NCBI GenBank assembly: GCA_002698995.1
Contig: PAAX01000009.1
Location: forward strand, 1 to 42,799
Direction: 5' to 3'
Length of the DNA: 42,799 nt
Source: Ignavibacteriota bacterium
GTDB taxonomy: Bacteria; Bacteroidota; Ignavibacteria; Ignavibacteriales; Melioribacteraceae
This document shows, in pieces, positions 7,350-16,199 of the stretch. The notes under the pieces were generated by a model. That model saw nothing but the letters and a program-made list of their open reading frames with translations. It did not search any database and was not told the origin of the DNA. Position 1 is the stretch's first letter. Each line of letters begins with the position of its first letter. The translations under genes and the position numbers were made by a program.

Positions 7350-9242
7350 TTGAGAAAATGGCGTACAGAAGATTCGGCTGAACTTTATAATATTAATGGA
7401 TGGGGAATTAACTTTTTTTCCATTAATGATAAAGGACATGTTTATGTAACCCCCAAAAAAGATGGTGCTCAAGTTGACCTTAAAGAATTAATTGATGAAC
7501 TGCAGTTAAGAGACGTTTCCACTCCGGTGTTGTTAAGATTTACTGATATTTTAGACAGCAGAATTGAAAAGATGGCTAGCAGTTTTAAACTTGCTGCAGA
7601 AGAATATAATTTCAAAGCACAAAATTTTATTATCTATCCAATTAAAGTAAACCAGATGCGCCCGGTTGTTGAAGAAATTGTAGCGCATGGAAAAAGATTT
7701 AATATTGGACTTGAAGCCGGCTCTAAACCTGAACTTCATGCCGTTATTGCAATTAATACCGATAATGATTCGCTTATAATTTGCAACGGTTATAAAGATG
7801 AAGATTATATTGAACTTGCTATTCTTGCTCAAAAGATGGGAAGAAGAATTTTCCTTGTTGTTGAAAAATTAAATGAATTAAAACTCATTACAAAAATAGC
7901 CAAGCAGCATAAAATAAAACCTAATATTGGAATTAGAATTAAACTTGCCAGTTCCGGAAGCGGTAAATGGGAAGATTCCGGCGGTGATGTAAGTAAGTTT
8001 GGTTTAACTTCATCCGAACTTTTAGAAGCGTTGGATTTTCTTGAAAAAAACAAAATGAAAGACTGTCTTAAACTAGTTCATTTTCATATCGGCAGTCAGA
8101 TTAATAAAATTAGAAGATTTAAAGTAGCGCTGCGTGAAGCATCACAATTTTATGTTCAGCTCCACAAACTTGGTTTCAGTATTGAGTTTGTTGATATTGG
8201 GGGAGGACTTGGAGTTGATTATGACGGGACTCGTTCTTCAAACAGCGAAAGCAGTGTTAATTATAGTATTCAAGAATATTTGAATGATGCAATTTCTACA
8301 ATGGTTGATGTAAGTGATGAGAATGGGTTACCTCATCCTAATATTATAACTGAATCGGGAAGATCATTAACCGCTCATCATTCGGTATTGGTTTTTGAAG
8401 TTTTGGAATCATCTTCTTTGCCGGAATGGAATGAAGAAGAGGAAGTTTCCGAAGAAGATGATGATCTTGTTCAAGAACTTTATAATTTGTGGAATAATCT
8501 TAATCAACCCAAAATGCTTGAAACATGGCATGATGCTCTGCAGATAAGAGAAGAGGCGTTAGATAAATTCAGTTTCGGAATTCTTGATCTTAAAACCAGA
8601 GCACAAGTTGAACGATTGTTCTGGTCAATTGCAAAAGATATTCATCAAATGACAAGCGAACTTAAACATGTGCCTGATGAACTTCTCTATTTAAGAAAAT
8701 TATTATCAGATAAATATTTCTGTAATTTTTCATTGTTTCAATCTTTACCCGATTCCTGGGCTATCGATCAGATTTTCCCGATTATTCCAATTCAAAGATT
8801 AGACGAGAAACCGGAGAGAACAGCAACACTGCAGGATATTACGTGCGATTCCGATGGTAAGATTGATAACTTTATTGCTACTAAAAACTTTTCATATTAT
8901 CTGCCTGTTCATTCATTAAACAGCAAAGAGCCTTATTATATTGGTGTATTTTTAGTCGGTGCTTATCAAGAAATTTTAGGTGATCTTCATAATCTTTTTG
9001 GAGATACAAATGTTGTTCATATTTCTGTTGATGAAAAAGGCTATTCAATCGATCAGATAATTGATGGAGAAACAGTTGCTGAAGTTCTTGATTATGTTTT
9101 ATACAATTCAAAAAAATTAGTTCGAATTGTAGAGACTTGGGTTACATCTTCAGTTAAAGCCGGAAAAATTTCTCAGGAAGAAGGAAAAGAATTCTTGTCA
9201 AATTACAGATCAGGTTTGTACGGTTATACATATTTAGAATAA
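7350..9242 (+). CDS. speA: biosynthetic arginine decarboxylase
   Basis: A PLP enzyme that turns arginine into agmatine, the first step of polyamine synthesis by the agmatine route. The 630-residue length fits the large SpeA family. The N-terminus (RKWRTEDSAELYNINGWG) is characteristic. Lys99 in FIIYPIKVNQMR is the predicted Schiff-base lysine. HFHIGSQI, FVDIGGGLGVDYDG and ITESGRSLTAHHSV complete the barrel site. The C-terminal domain has PVHSLNSKEPYYIGVFLVGAYQE, read here as PVHSLNSKEP and YYIGVFLVGAYQE. Start is TTG at 7350, with a purine-rich GAGGAAAG rather far upstream (about 11-15 bases). A strong terminator follows, so the gene is monocistronic. Confidence 0.96.
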   Translation: MRKWRTEDSAELYNINGWGINFFSINDKGHVYVTPKKDGAQVDLKELIDELQLRDVSTPVLLRFTDILDSRIEKMASSFKLAAEEYNFKAQNFIIYPIKVNQMRPVVEEIVAHGKRFNIGLEAGSKPELHAVIAINTDNDSLIICNGYKDEDYIELAILAQKMGRRIFLVVEKLNELKLITKIAKQHKIKPNIGIRIKLASSGSGKWEDSGGDVSKFGLTSSELLEALDFLEKNKMKDCLKLVHFHIGSQINKIRRFKVALREASQFYVQLHKLGFSIEFVDIGGGLGVDYDGTRSSNSESSVNYSIQEYLNDAISTMVDVSDENGLPHPNIITESGRSLTAHHSVLVFEVLESSSLPEWNEEEEVSEEDDDLVQELYNLWNNLNQPKMLETWHDALQIREEALDKFSFGILDLKTRAQVERLFWSIAKDIHQMTSELKHVPDELLYLRKLLSDKYFCNFSLFQSLPDSWAIDQIFPIIPIQRLDEKPERTATLQDITCDSDGKIDNFIATKNFSYYLPVHSLNSKEPYYIGVFLVGAYQEILGDLHNLFGDTNVVHISVDEKGYSIDQIIDGETVAEVLDYVLYNSKKLVRIVETWVTSSVKAGKISQEEGKEFLSNYRSGLYGYTYLE

Positions 9243-9265
9243 AAAAATTGTTTGATTTGTTGATG

Positions 9266-9298
9266 AAGGGACACGGTAATTTAGTGTCCCTTTTTTTT
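9266..9298 (+). terminator. rho-independent terminator after speA
   Basis: AAGGGACAC pairs with GTGTCCCTT around a 9-base loop, followed by a run of T to 9298. It lies 23 bases after the stop. Confidence 0.93.
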
Positions 9299-9382
9299 AC
9301 TCCGCAAAATATCATGAATGCAACTTTAAATAAATTTTTGTAGTTGTTACTTTATGATTATTCAAAAAATAAAGGAAAATTT

Positions 9383-9697
9383 ATGAAACGTATTATGGTA
9401 TTTTTGTTTACATCACTTTTGTTAATTTCTTTAACATCATGCGGCGATGCAACTGATGTTGTTGATTCCGGAACTTATCAAGGATCAATCAAAAAGATTG
9501 AAGCGGAGAAATCTGAAATTTATGTTGATTTACAAGATGGAAAAACTATTGAATTATATTTTATTGATGAAACGGAATTAACACAGAATGGTGAAGTTGT
9601 TGATTTCTCTGCTTTGCAAGTCGGACAAAAAGTAGAAGTAGAAGTTAAGAAAGTCGGAAAAAGATTAGATCCGCTGAAAGTAAAAATATTGGAATAA
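9383..9697 (+). CDS. small lipoprotein with DUF5666-like domain
   Basis: A 104-residue lipoprotein. I chose the ATG at 9383, preceded by AAAGGAAA, over an in-frame TTG at 9344 that would put 13 polar residues before the signal. The signal peptide ends in the lipobox LTSC with Cys20. The mature part (GTYQGSIKKIEAEKSEIYVD, then ALQVGQKVEVEVKK) looks like a small beta barrel of the DUF5666 kind, but the match is by eye. It ends 1 base before the next gene, so the pair is an operon. Role unknown. Confidence 0.75.
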   Translation: MKRIMVFLFTSLLLISLTSCGDATDVVDSGTYQGSIKKIEAEKSEIYVDLQDGKTIELYFIDETELTQNGEVVDFSALQVGQKVEVEVKKVGKRLDPLKVKILE

Positions 9698-9698
9698 A

Positions 9699-10190
9699 AT
9701 GAATCAATTACCAGAATTTTGGAGGACAGAGATATGGCATCCGCTCTCTGTCCATCTTCCTATTGCACTTCTTTTAGTTGCTGCACTATTCGGATTAACA
9801 GCATTTTTTACAAAAAAAGAAAAATGGTATGAATTCAGCTACATTCTGCTCTTAATTGGAACAGTTGGAGCTTGGGTTTCTGTTTATACTGGAAACTTAG
9901 CTGATGGTGTAGTAGGCAGAACTCTGTGTGATCCAACCGTTTTTGAAAATCATGAAAATGCCGCTTATACAGTTGCATGGCTTTTTTCTGTCGCATCAGT
10001 TTTGGCAATTGCCGATTATAAAAATGTTTTGGTAAAATTTAAAAGTTACAATCGAATTTTAATTCTTGTACTGATGTTAACCGGAAGTGGATTTTTATCT
10101 TATGCTGGACATTTAGGAGCAGAGTTAGTTTATCAGCAGGCAGCCGGTGTTTATACTCCATCAGACGACTGTTCAGAATTTTCTGAGTAA
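9699..10190 (+). CDS. DUF2231 membrane protein
   Basis: A 163-residue integral membrane protein with four predicted helices (about residues 18-36, 43-62, 88-105 and 117-135). The conserved WHPLSVHLPIALLL near the N-terminus and FLSYAGHLGAELVYQQAAGV near the end are the DUF2231 signature; their His residues could bind haem or metal, though this is unproven. It starts 1 base after the lipoprotein stop and is probably co-transcribed with it. It is convergent with the EamA gene, 6 bases away, with no obvious terminator between. Confidence 0.85.
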   Translation: MNQLPEFWRTEIWHPLSVHLPIALLLVAALFGLTAFFTKKEKWYEFSYILLLIGTVGAWVSVYTGNLADGVVGRTLCDPTVFENHENAAYTVAWLFSVASVLAIADYKNVLVKFKSYNRILILVLMLTGSGFLSYAGHLGAELVYQQAAGVYTPSDDCSEFSE

Positions 10191-10196
10191 TTATTA

Positions 10197-11105
10197 TTAT
10201 TCTTTTATTCTATTTGATCGCTTTAACTTGTTTAGATTTTGGTAAATAATTCCACTTACAATAAAAATTAATCCGATTATTGATGAAGGAAGAATTTTCT
10301 CCTTTAAAATCAATGCGATAAAAAACATTGAAATAAATGGGGAGAGATAAGCCAGTGTTGATGTTTTAGCTTTATTGCTGCTTAATGCCAATCCGTTCAT
10401 CCAAAGAAAAAATGTTATTCCCATTTCAAATAATCCAATATAAACTGCTCCAAGTAGGTATTTCGGGTTTTGAATTTCAAATGAATCAAATAATATGAGA
10501 TAAACAAATGAATAGATTGTTCCGAATAAAAAAGCAATGAATAATTTTAATGAAGAATCTCGGTTGTCTTTTAGATTTAAAATCCAAAATGAAGCCCATA
10601 TAATTGAACTTCCAGCCGCCAGAATAACACCAAAAATACTTTCGAACTTAAGTGCAAATAAATCACCTCTTGAGGCAATTATAAACACTCCAAAGAAAGC
10701 AAGAATTAATCCGATTATAGTTTTTAAGGTTAGTTTATCACCTAAAAACAAAACTGAAAAAAGTGAAATAGCTATCGGCCAAGTATAATTAAGGGGCTGC
10801 GCCTCTTGAGCCGGAAGTAGTGAATAAGCTTTGAATAAAACGAGGTAATATAAAAAAGGATTTACAAAACCTAAGAGGAGATTGATTTTAATATATCTTT
10901 TATCAAAAAAATTAAAAACCGCTCTCTTATTTTTTCTGAATGCAAAAAGAAATAAAATCAGAACACTTGAAAGTGATGAAAAAAATAGAAGCTGAACAAA
11001 ATTTAATCCCTCTAAAGTAAACTTAAAAGCAGTGGCAACAGTCGACCATAAGATTACAGCCGATAATGCATAAATATTTGATTTGCTGTTTTTAGAAAGA
11101 TTCAT
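10197..11105 (-). CDS. EamA-family (DMT) transporter
   Basis: A 302-residue protein made almost entirely of ten hydrophobic helices in two EamA repeats (about residues 8-138 and 150-290). The first repeat has ALSAVILWSTVATAFKF and PLNYTWPIAISLFSVLFLGD; the second has GAVYIGLFEMGITFFLWMNG and ILKEKILPSSIIGLIFIVSG. The pattern is that of drug/metabolite exporters of the inner membrane. The substrate cannot be read from the sequence. There is no clear ribosome-binding site, and the gene stands alone on its strand. Confidence 0.9.
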   Translation of the reverse strand: MNLSKNSKSNIYALSAVILWSTVATAFKFTLEGLNFVQLLFFSSLSSVLILFLFAFRKNKRAVFNFFDKRYIKINLLLGFVNPFLYYLVLFKAYSLLPAQEAQPLNYTWPIAISLFSVLFLGDKLTLKTIIGLILAFFGVFIIASRGDLFALKFESIFGVILAAGSSIIWASFWILNLKDNRDSSLKLFIAFLFGTIYSFVYLILFDSFEIQNPKYLLGAVYIGLFEMGITFFLWMNGLALSSNKAKTSTLAYLSPFISMFFIALILKEKILPSSIIGLIFIVSGIIYQNLNKLKRSNRIKE

Positions 11106-11208
11106 TTAGTAATTTGGTTGTTAGTTTTTTCATCATTCAAAAGTAATATGATGATTCTTTATTATGAAATAAAAAGTACTTCGGTAATTAATAGAGACTG
11201 GAAGAATT

Positions 11209-11238
11209 ATGACATTTCCACCGAAGGGAGAAATCTTA
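11209..11238. repeat. degenerate REP-like dispersed repeat
   Basis: Contains GACATTTCCACC-GAA-GGGAGAAATC, an imperfect hairpin with outer arms ATTTC/GAAAT and inner CC/GG. I recall this sequence family as a frequent intergenic repeat in Bacteroidota and relatives. Only one copy is in the window. Confidence 0.45.
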
Positions 11239-11319
11239 TAATTCACAGATGATTTCATCGAAATAGTATTCGAATAATTCTATAGACGATTCAGTTATAA
11301 AAATTTTAATTAAGGGGCT

Positions 11320-11901
11320 ATGACAGATTATTCATTTTTAGAACCGAATACAATGATAAGACTTTATGCGCAAGGTGCTTTTCCTATGGCGGATGAAGAT
11401 GGTTCCATTGAATGGTACTACCCTGAAATTAGAACGATAATTCCTTTAGATAATTTTAATTATCCCAGATCATTAAGAAAATTTATAGAGAAAAGCGATT
11501 TCGAATTTAGATTTGATGTTGATCCCATAAATGTAATCAGAAATTGTGCTGATAGAGAAAATACTTGGATATCGGAAGAACTAATTGATGCTTATAAGCG
11601 TCTTTATAAACTCGGATTTCTTCATTCTGTTGAAGTTTACAAAGAGAATGAATTAGTTGGAGGCTTATATGGGATTACGCATCGTGGAGCATTTTTCGGA
11701 GAATCGATGTTCAGTAAAGTTTCACAGGCTTCTAAATCCGCTTTAGTTAAGCTAATTGAACATCTTAATGAAAAAGGATTTGTACTTTTAGATATTCAAT
11801 TCATTACCGATCATTTAAAGATGTTTGGTGCAGTTGAAATAGCTTTAGAAGAATATCAAAAGCTGTTAATTTTATCTTATACAAAAAATGTTTTTTTCTA
11901 G
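11320..11901 (+). CDS. aat: leucyl/phenylalanyl-tRNA--protein transferase
   Basis: Adds Leu or Phe from charged tRNA to proteins with N-terminal Arg or Lys, marking them for ClpAP through the bacterial N-degron pathway. The 193-residue length is slightly short but in range. Family blocks are present in order: YAQGAFPMADEDG, IEWYYPEIRTIIPL, TWISEELIDAYKRLYKLGF, HSVEVYKENELVGGLYGI, GAFFGESMFSKVSQASK, and LLDIQFITDHLKMFGAVEI. AAGGGG lies close before the ATG. The next gene starts 9 bases after the stop, so they may share a transcript. Confidence 0.95.
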   Translation: MTDYSFLEPNTMIRLYAQGAFPMADEDGSIEWYYPEIRTIIPLDNFNYPRSLRKFIEKSDFEFRFDVDPINVIRNCADRENTWISEELIDAYKRLYKLGFLHSVEVYKENELVGGLYGITHRGAFFGESMFSKVSQASKSALVKLIEHLNEKGFVLLDIQFITDHLKMFGAVEIALEEYQKLLILSYTKNVFF

Positions 11902-11910
11902 GGAGATTTT

Positions 11911-12594
11911 ATGAAAGTGTTAAAATTTGTGTTACTGCTCTTTTTGTTTTCTTTTGTTACTGTTAATGCACAGACGTTTGGGGGTGGTCTTCAGTTGGGT
12001 TATCCTCATGGAGAGTTCAAAGAAAATGTGGATAGAGTTGCGTATGGATTTCAATTACAGGGAACAATCTGGTCTCCAAACAAACTTAGACCGGTTACAT
12101 TAGGGTTAAGCGGGGGATTCATTACTTATGGCGAAGAAACTTCGCGTCGTCCGTTAAGCACTACTATTCCCGATGTAACTGTTGATGTTAAAAGAAGCAA
12201 TAATATGGCAAATCTTCATTTGCTATTAATGATTTCACCTTTTCAAGGAACATGGCGCCCTTATTTAGAAGGTCTTGCCGGTGGTTCTTATTTGTATACC
12301 AGCAGTGAAGTAAGCAGCAACTATAATAATAATTCTGTTTTTGAAGATGTAAATAAAGATGACCTAACATGGAGTGCCGGAATTGGTGGCGGCTTCTTGA
12401 TTAAAGTTGGTAAAGATAATGAGAATGATATTTATATAGACATTAAAACTAGATACATCTGGGGAGGAACTGCTGAATATCTTAAAGAAGGTTCGGTAAA
12501 AATTGTAAACGGACAGGCTCTTTATGATGTAAAAAAATCAAAAACTAATATGTGGAATATTCACATTGGGGTTTTGTTTTACATAAACAGATAA
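11911..12594 (+). CDS. outer-membrane beta-barrel protein
   Basis: A 227-residue exported protein with a signal peptide ending near residue 20 (SFVTVNAQ). The mature part is a series of amphipathic beta strands separated by polar turns (GGGLQLGYPHGEF, AYGFQLQGTIW, MANLHLLLMISPF, WSAGIGGGFLIKV, YIDIKTRYIWGG). The last strand ends IHIGVLFYINR, much like OmpA-barrel or outer-membrane-protein beta-barrel families, which usually end in an aromatic strand. GGGAG 7 bases before the ATG is a good start signal. It follows aat by 9 bases, though the functions seem unrelated. Role unknown. Confidence 0.8.
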   Translation: MKVLKFVLLLFLFSFVTVNAQTFGGGLQLGYPHGEFKENVDRVAYGFQLQGTIWSPNKLRPVTLGLSGGFITYGEETSRRPLSTTIPDVTVDVKRSNNMANLHLLLMISPFQGTWRPYLEGLAGGSYLYTSSEVSSNYNNNSVFEDVNKDDLTWSAGIGGGFLIKVGKDNENDIYIDIKTRYIWGGTAEYLKEGSVKIVNGQALYDVKKSKTNMWNIHIGVLFYINR

Positions 12595-12598
12595 AAAA

Positions 12599-12639
12599 TT
12601 CAAGCCGGTTTCATAAATTAAAATTGAAACCGGCTTGAA
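12599..12639. terminator. bidirectional terminator between convergent genes
   Basis: A 14-bp perfect stem (12599-12612 with 12626-12639) around a 13-base loop. It is followed by ATTTATT on the plus strand and preceded by AAAAAA-rich sequence, so it can serve both the barrel gene and the reductase gene. Confidence 0.88.
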
Positions 12640-12643
12640 TTTA

Positions 12644-13174
12644 TTAAGCAAGCTCATATTTTAGTTGTACTAGTCCGGTATCAAAATTTTTTACGTAAAT
12701 TAATTTAAGCCTCTTTTCCGGAATTCCCTCATTGAATAATCTAACTCCGTTTCCTAAAAAAATAGGAATTACTGAAATTATAAACTCATCTATTAAATTA
12801 TCTTTCATAAGATTGTTAACAAGTTCAGCACCGCCGTCAATAAAAATATCCTTTTGATTTTCTGATTTAAGTTTAGTTATTAATTCATTAAGATTGCCGG
12901 AATAAAAATTTACGTTGTCTTTATTTTTCTTAATTGAATTAGAAATTACATATACTTTTTGATCAGGATAACTTAATTCACCAGCTTCTTTAATAACCCA
13001 GTCATAGGTTTTTCTGCCGAGAATTATTGTTTCAACTGCTTTAATAAATTCGGAATACCCGTAATCTTCACCCAATTTTGCAACAATTGAAAGAAAACTT
13101 AAGTCATCATTAGGTTTTGCAATAAAGCCATCAAGACTCATTGCTATATATAAAACAGATTTTGGAGTTCTCAT
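12644..13174 (-). CDS. dihydrofolate reductase-family protein (RibD C-terminal type)
   Basis: A 176-residue NADPH-dependent reductase-like protein, probably cytoplasmic. It opens with VLYIAMSLDGFIA, the typical first strand and active-site Asp of this family. It continues with IILGRKTYDWV, then KVYVISNS, then DIFIDGGAELVNNLM and DEFIISVIPIFLGNGVRLF. This is the RibD-C/YwjB-like branch, not classical folate-producing FolA, and the physiological substrate is unknown. AGAAGGAG lies about 8 bases before the ATG. It stands alone, ending against the shared terminator. Confidence 0.9.
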   Translation of the reverse strand: MRTPKSVLYIAMSLDGFIAKPNDDLSFLSIVAKLGEDYGYSEFIKAVETIILGRKTYDWVIKEAGELSYPDQKVYVISNSIKKNKDNVNFYSGNLNELITKLKSENQKDIFIDGGAELVNNLMKDNLIDEFIISVIPIFLGNGVRLFNEGIPEKRLKLIYVKNFDTGLVQLKYELA

Positions 13175-13280
13175 CTAAACTTTCTCCTTCTAAAAAAACT
13201 GCTAAAATAAATTTCAAAGTAATAAGAAACAAATCGGATTCAAAATCGTCTTACATCTCTAAAAATTGGAATTCTATTTT

Positions 13281-14537
13281 ATGAATAAATATTTTATTTT
13301 CATTCTAGTACTTTTTCAAACCGGGTTTGCTCAATGGGAAAAGCTTTCAAATTATAACTATGGAGAAACTGGAATTTTATTCTCCGTAAACGATACAATT
13401 CTTGCCGGAAATGAAAATCGTATATTTATAAGTACTAATGCCGGTAATAACTGGATTGCTTCAAATCCAATTAGCGATGAAATAACTTTTATTCCTTCTG
13501 CATACAAGTATGGAAATCTTTTGTTTGTAGGAACTTACACTCACGGAGTTTACTATTCTAAAGATAATGGTGTCAATTGGATTCATCTGCAACAAGGATT
13601 AAGTTCTACACCTGCTAAATCTATTGGTTCTTTTGCGGTTAGAGAAAATAAAATTTACGTCGGCACGCACGGAGCTGGAGTTTTTTATCAAGAGTTAAAT
13701 AATCTTGATACATGGAAGCAGTTTAATAATGGTTTATCTTGGAATTCGACATATACTATAAACTCTTTGTACAATAATAACGGGACTTTAATAGCCGGTG
13801 GAGGAAGCAGCGCTTCTTTACAATTAAACAGAAATGATTCTGATTTATGGGAGCAGATTGATTTTGTTCCATTTAATCCTAATGGAACATCATTACTTGC
13901 TGCAAAAAAATTTAACAATAAACTGATTGGTGCATATTCTCAAGGGATTGTTTACAGCCTTGATTCTGGTAAAACTTGGTCAATATATGAAGGAATTTTT
14001 GGCAATTATGAAAGAGCTGATATTGTAGAATTCAATAACAAATTAATTGTTATGCTTTCCAAAGCAGGATTTGTTAACTTTTACTTATCCGATTATAATG
14101 CTGAAAAATGGGAATTAATAACTCAGTTTAATACTAACTTTTGCTATGATTTTGAAATTGCGAATAAAAGAATTTTAGCAGCTACATTAGACGGGATTTA
14201 CTTTTACGATCTTTCTACAGTTCCGGTTGAAGATGATATTATTCCAAATGAAATAAATCTTGAACAAAATTATCCTAATCCGTTTAATCCAGCAACAAAA
14301 ATAGGATACACAATACCGAAAGCAGAGAAGACCGATGCAAAAACTGATCAGTATAATGTTACATTAATAATTTATGATATACTTGGTAATGAAATAACGG
14401 TTTTAGTAAACGAAACTAAATTTCCGGGAAATTATGAAGTGGAATTTAACGGCAGAAATTTTCCGAGTGGAATTTATTTTTATCAACTAACAATTGATAA
14501 TAAAACTTTAACCAGAAAAATGAATTTAATTAAGTAA
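13281..14537 (+). CDS. T9SS-secreted Asp-box propeller protein
   Basis: A 418-residue secreted protein. I chose the ATG at 13281, which begins the signal peptide MNKYFIFILVLFQTGFAQ, over an in-frame TTG at 13266. Four or five Asp-box-like motifs follow (FISTNAGNNW, YYSKDNGVNW, VYSLDSGKTW and weaker ones), giving a single propeller of about 280 residues, a smaller relative of the protein at 2034. Residues about 325-418 are the T9SS sorting domain (NYPNPFNPATKIGY, YDILGNEITVL, PSGIYFYQL, KMNLIK). It has an insert between the first and second blocks (KAEKTDAKTDQYN). Function unknown; the hydrolase gene starts 29 bp after it. Confidence 0.85.
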   Translation: MNKYFIFILVLFQTGFAQWEKLSNYNYGETGILFSVNDTILAGNENRIFISTNAGNNWIASNPISDEITFIPSAYKYGNLLFVGTYTHGVYYSKDNGVNWIHLQQGLSSTPAKSIGSFAVRENKIYVGTHGAGVFYQELNNLDTWKQFNNGLSWNSTYTINSLYNNNGTLIAGGGSSASLQLNRNDSDLWEQIDFVPFNPNGTSLLAAKKFNNKLIGAYSQGIVYSLDSGKTWSIYEGIFGNYERADIVEFNNKLIVMLSKAGFVNFYLSDYNAEKWELITQFNTNFCYDFEIANKRILAATLDGIYFYDLSTVPVEDDIIPNEINLEQNYPNPFNPATKIGYTIPKAEKTDAKTDQYNVTLIIYDILGNEITVLVNETKFPGNYEVEFNGRNFPSGIYFYQLTIDNKTLTRKMNLIK

Positions 14538-14566
14538 ACTGATTTCAAAATAGAAGGAAAATAAAA

Positions 14567-16066
14567 ATGAAAAGAATTACTCCCTTTTTATTAATAATTA
14601 TTTTTGTATCGACTTTACAAGCACAAATCGATTACAAAAAATTAGATCAGTACATAGAAAACGGAGTTTCACTTTTTGAAGCAGAAGGACTTTCTATTGC
14701 AATCGTTAAAGATTCACAAGTAGTTTTCTCAAAGGCTTATGGTTTTGCTGATGCTGATAAGAAAATTCCACTTACTACAAAAAGTCTCTTTAATATTGCT
14801 TCTTGTTCTAAAGCATTTACTGCGGCACTTGCAGCAAAATTGGTTGATGAAGGAAAACTAAGTTTCCAGGATAAAGTGAAAGATCACATACCATATTTTG
14901 AATTAAGTGATTTATGGATCACTTCCCAGTTAAATATTGTGGATATATTAAGTCATAGAAGCGGATTAAAAACATTTGCCGGTGATCTCCTATGGTATCA
15001 TACAGATTATACCAATAAAGAAATTATTGAAAGGATGAAATATCTTCCAATTGAAAATGAATTTAGAAGTGAATTTGGTTATCAGAATAATATGTTTATG
15101 ATTGCTTCCGAAATTATAACACAAAAAGCCGGTAAAAATTGGTATGAGTATCTTGACAATGAATTATTTGATAAACTTGATATGAATACTTCCAAAAGTG
15201 CTTCTATGTACTTAAATGATAATGATGATATAGCCTACCCTCACGTTGAAAAGAAAAGGTATCCTTTAACTGATGAAGTTCCAAATGCAGCCGGTTCAAT
15301 ATTTTCTAACGTTGAGGAAATGTCTAATTGGATTAAAATGTTGTTGAATAATGGTAAATTTAACGGTGAACAGGTTTTATCAGAAAATGTAATTAATGAA
15401 ATGTTTACTCCTAGAATTAATGTCTATGTCGGCAGATCAATGAAAAAAATGGGAGTAAATTTTAACAACTACGGTTTAGGCTGGTTTTTGTACGATTATA
15501 AAGGAAGAGAAATTGTATTTCATGACGGAGGAATGCCCGGTTATCTTTCAAGGGTGTTATTAGTCCCAGATGAAAATTTAGGTGTTGTAATTTTAACAAA
15601 TGGATTAAATCCTCTTACTTCTGCTTTAAGTCAGCAGATTGTAGATTTATACTTTGGGAATGATGATGCCGACTGGGTAAAAGATTATAAAGAAAGAATT
15701 GATAACTATAAAAAAAGAGATGAAGAAAATAAAGCTAAGATAAATTCATCAAGAGTTGAAAACACAAAACCATCTTTGGAATTACCAAAATATGAAGGGA
15801 AATATAATGACAATTCATACGGCGAAGCAGAAGTAATTTTTAATAACGAAAAACTTACTCTTCAGCTTCCGGCAAAGGATGTTTTTACAAGTGAAATGGA
15901 ACATTGGCATTTCGATACATTCAAAATTAAATTTAAAGATGATTTTCTTCCTGAAGGATTCGTCACGTTCAGTTTTAATTCTAAAGGAGAAGTTACAGGA
16001 TTCAAAATTGATCTCCCAAATCCAGATTTTCACTTTAATGATCTGAACTTTGTGAAAGTAAATTGA
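14567..16066 (+). CDS. secreted serine hydrolase, beta-lactamase class C fold
   Basis: A 499-residue exported hydrolase of the beta-lactamase/esterase/DD-peptidase family. The signal peptide ends near residue 19 (STLQAQ). The catalytic SxxK is S79-C-S-K82 in FNIASCSKAFTA; the second motif is YQN in FGYQNNMF, and the third HDG in IVFHDGGMPGYLS. The C-terminal 110 residues form a separate beta domain like DUF3471 (YEGKYNDNSYGEAEVIF, FVTFSFNSKGEVTGFKI). The substrate is unknown; peptides or cell-wall fragments are likely. AGAAGGA before the ATG marks the start. There is no T9SS domain, so the protein is probably periplasmic. Confidence 0.9.
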   Translation: MKRITPFLLIIIFVSTLQAQIDYKKLDQYIENGVSLFEAEGLSIAIVKDSQVVFSKAYGFADADKKIPLTTKSLFNIASCSKAFTAALAAKLVDEGKLSFQDKVKDHIPYFELSDLWITSQLNIVDILSHRSGLKTFAGDLLWYHTDYTNKEIIERMKYLPIENEFRSEFGYQNNMFMIASEIITQKAGKNWYEYLDNELFDKLDMNTSKSASMYLNDNDDIAYPHVEKKRYPLTDEVPNAAGSIFSNVEEMSNWIKMLLNNGKFNGEQVLSENVINEMFTPRINVYVGRSMKKMGVNFNNYGLGWFLYDYKGREIVFHDGGMPGYLSRVLLVPDENLGVVILTNGLNPLTSALSQQIVDLYFGNDDADWVKDYKERIDNYKKRDEENKAKINSSRVENTKPSLELPKYEGKYNDNSYGEAEVIFNNEKLTLQLPAKDVFTSEMEHWHFDTFKIKFKDDFLPEGFVTFSFNSKGEVTGFKIDLPNPDFHFNDLNFVKVN

Positions 16067-16097
16067 TAATTACCAAGTTAAATTCCTAAAAAATTAT

Positions 16098-16133
16098 AGA
16101 AGCACTTATAAAATCTACATTATAAGTGCTTCT
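16098..16133. terminator. 14-bp perfect hairpin between hydrolase and transporter
   Basis: AGAAGCACTTATAA pairs perfectly with TTATAAGTGCTTCT around an 8-base loop. The plus-strand tail is CAAAAAAC and not a T run, so it is a stability or transcription-stop hairpin rather than a classical terminator. It is 31 bases after the hydrolase stop. Confidence 0.6.
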
Positions 16134-16199
16134 CAAAAAACTTGATCCCTTTGTTAAATTATTTTATAAAATAAGCAATCATCATTTATATTTGTCCAC

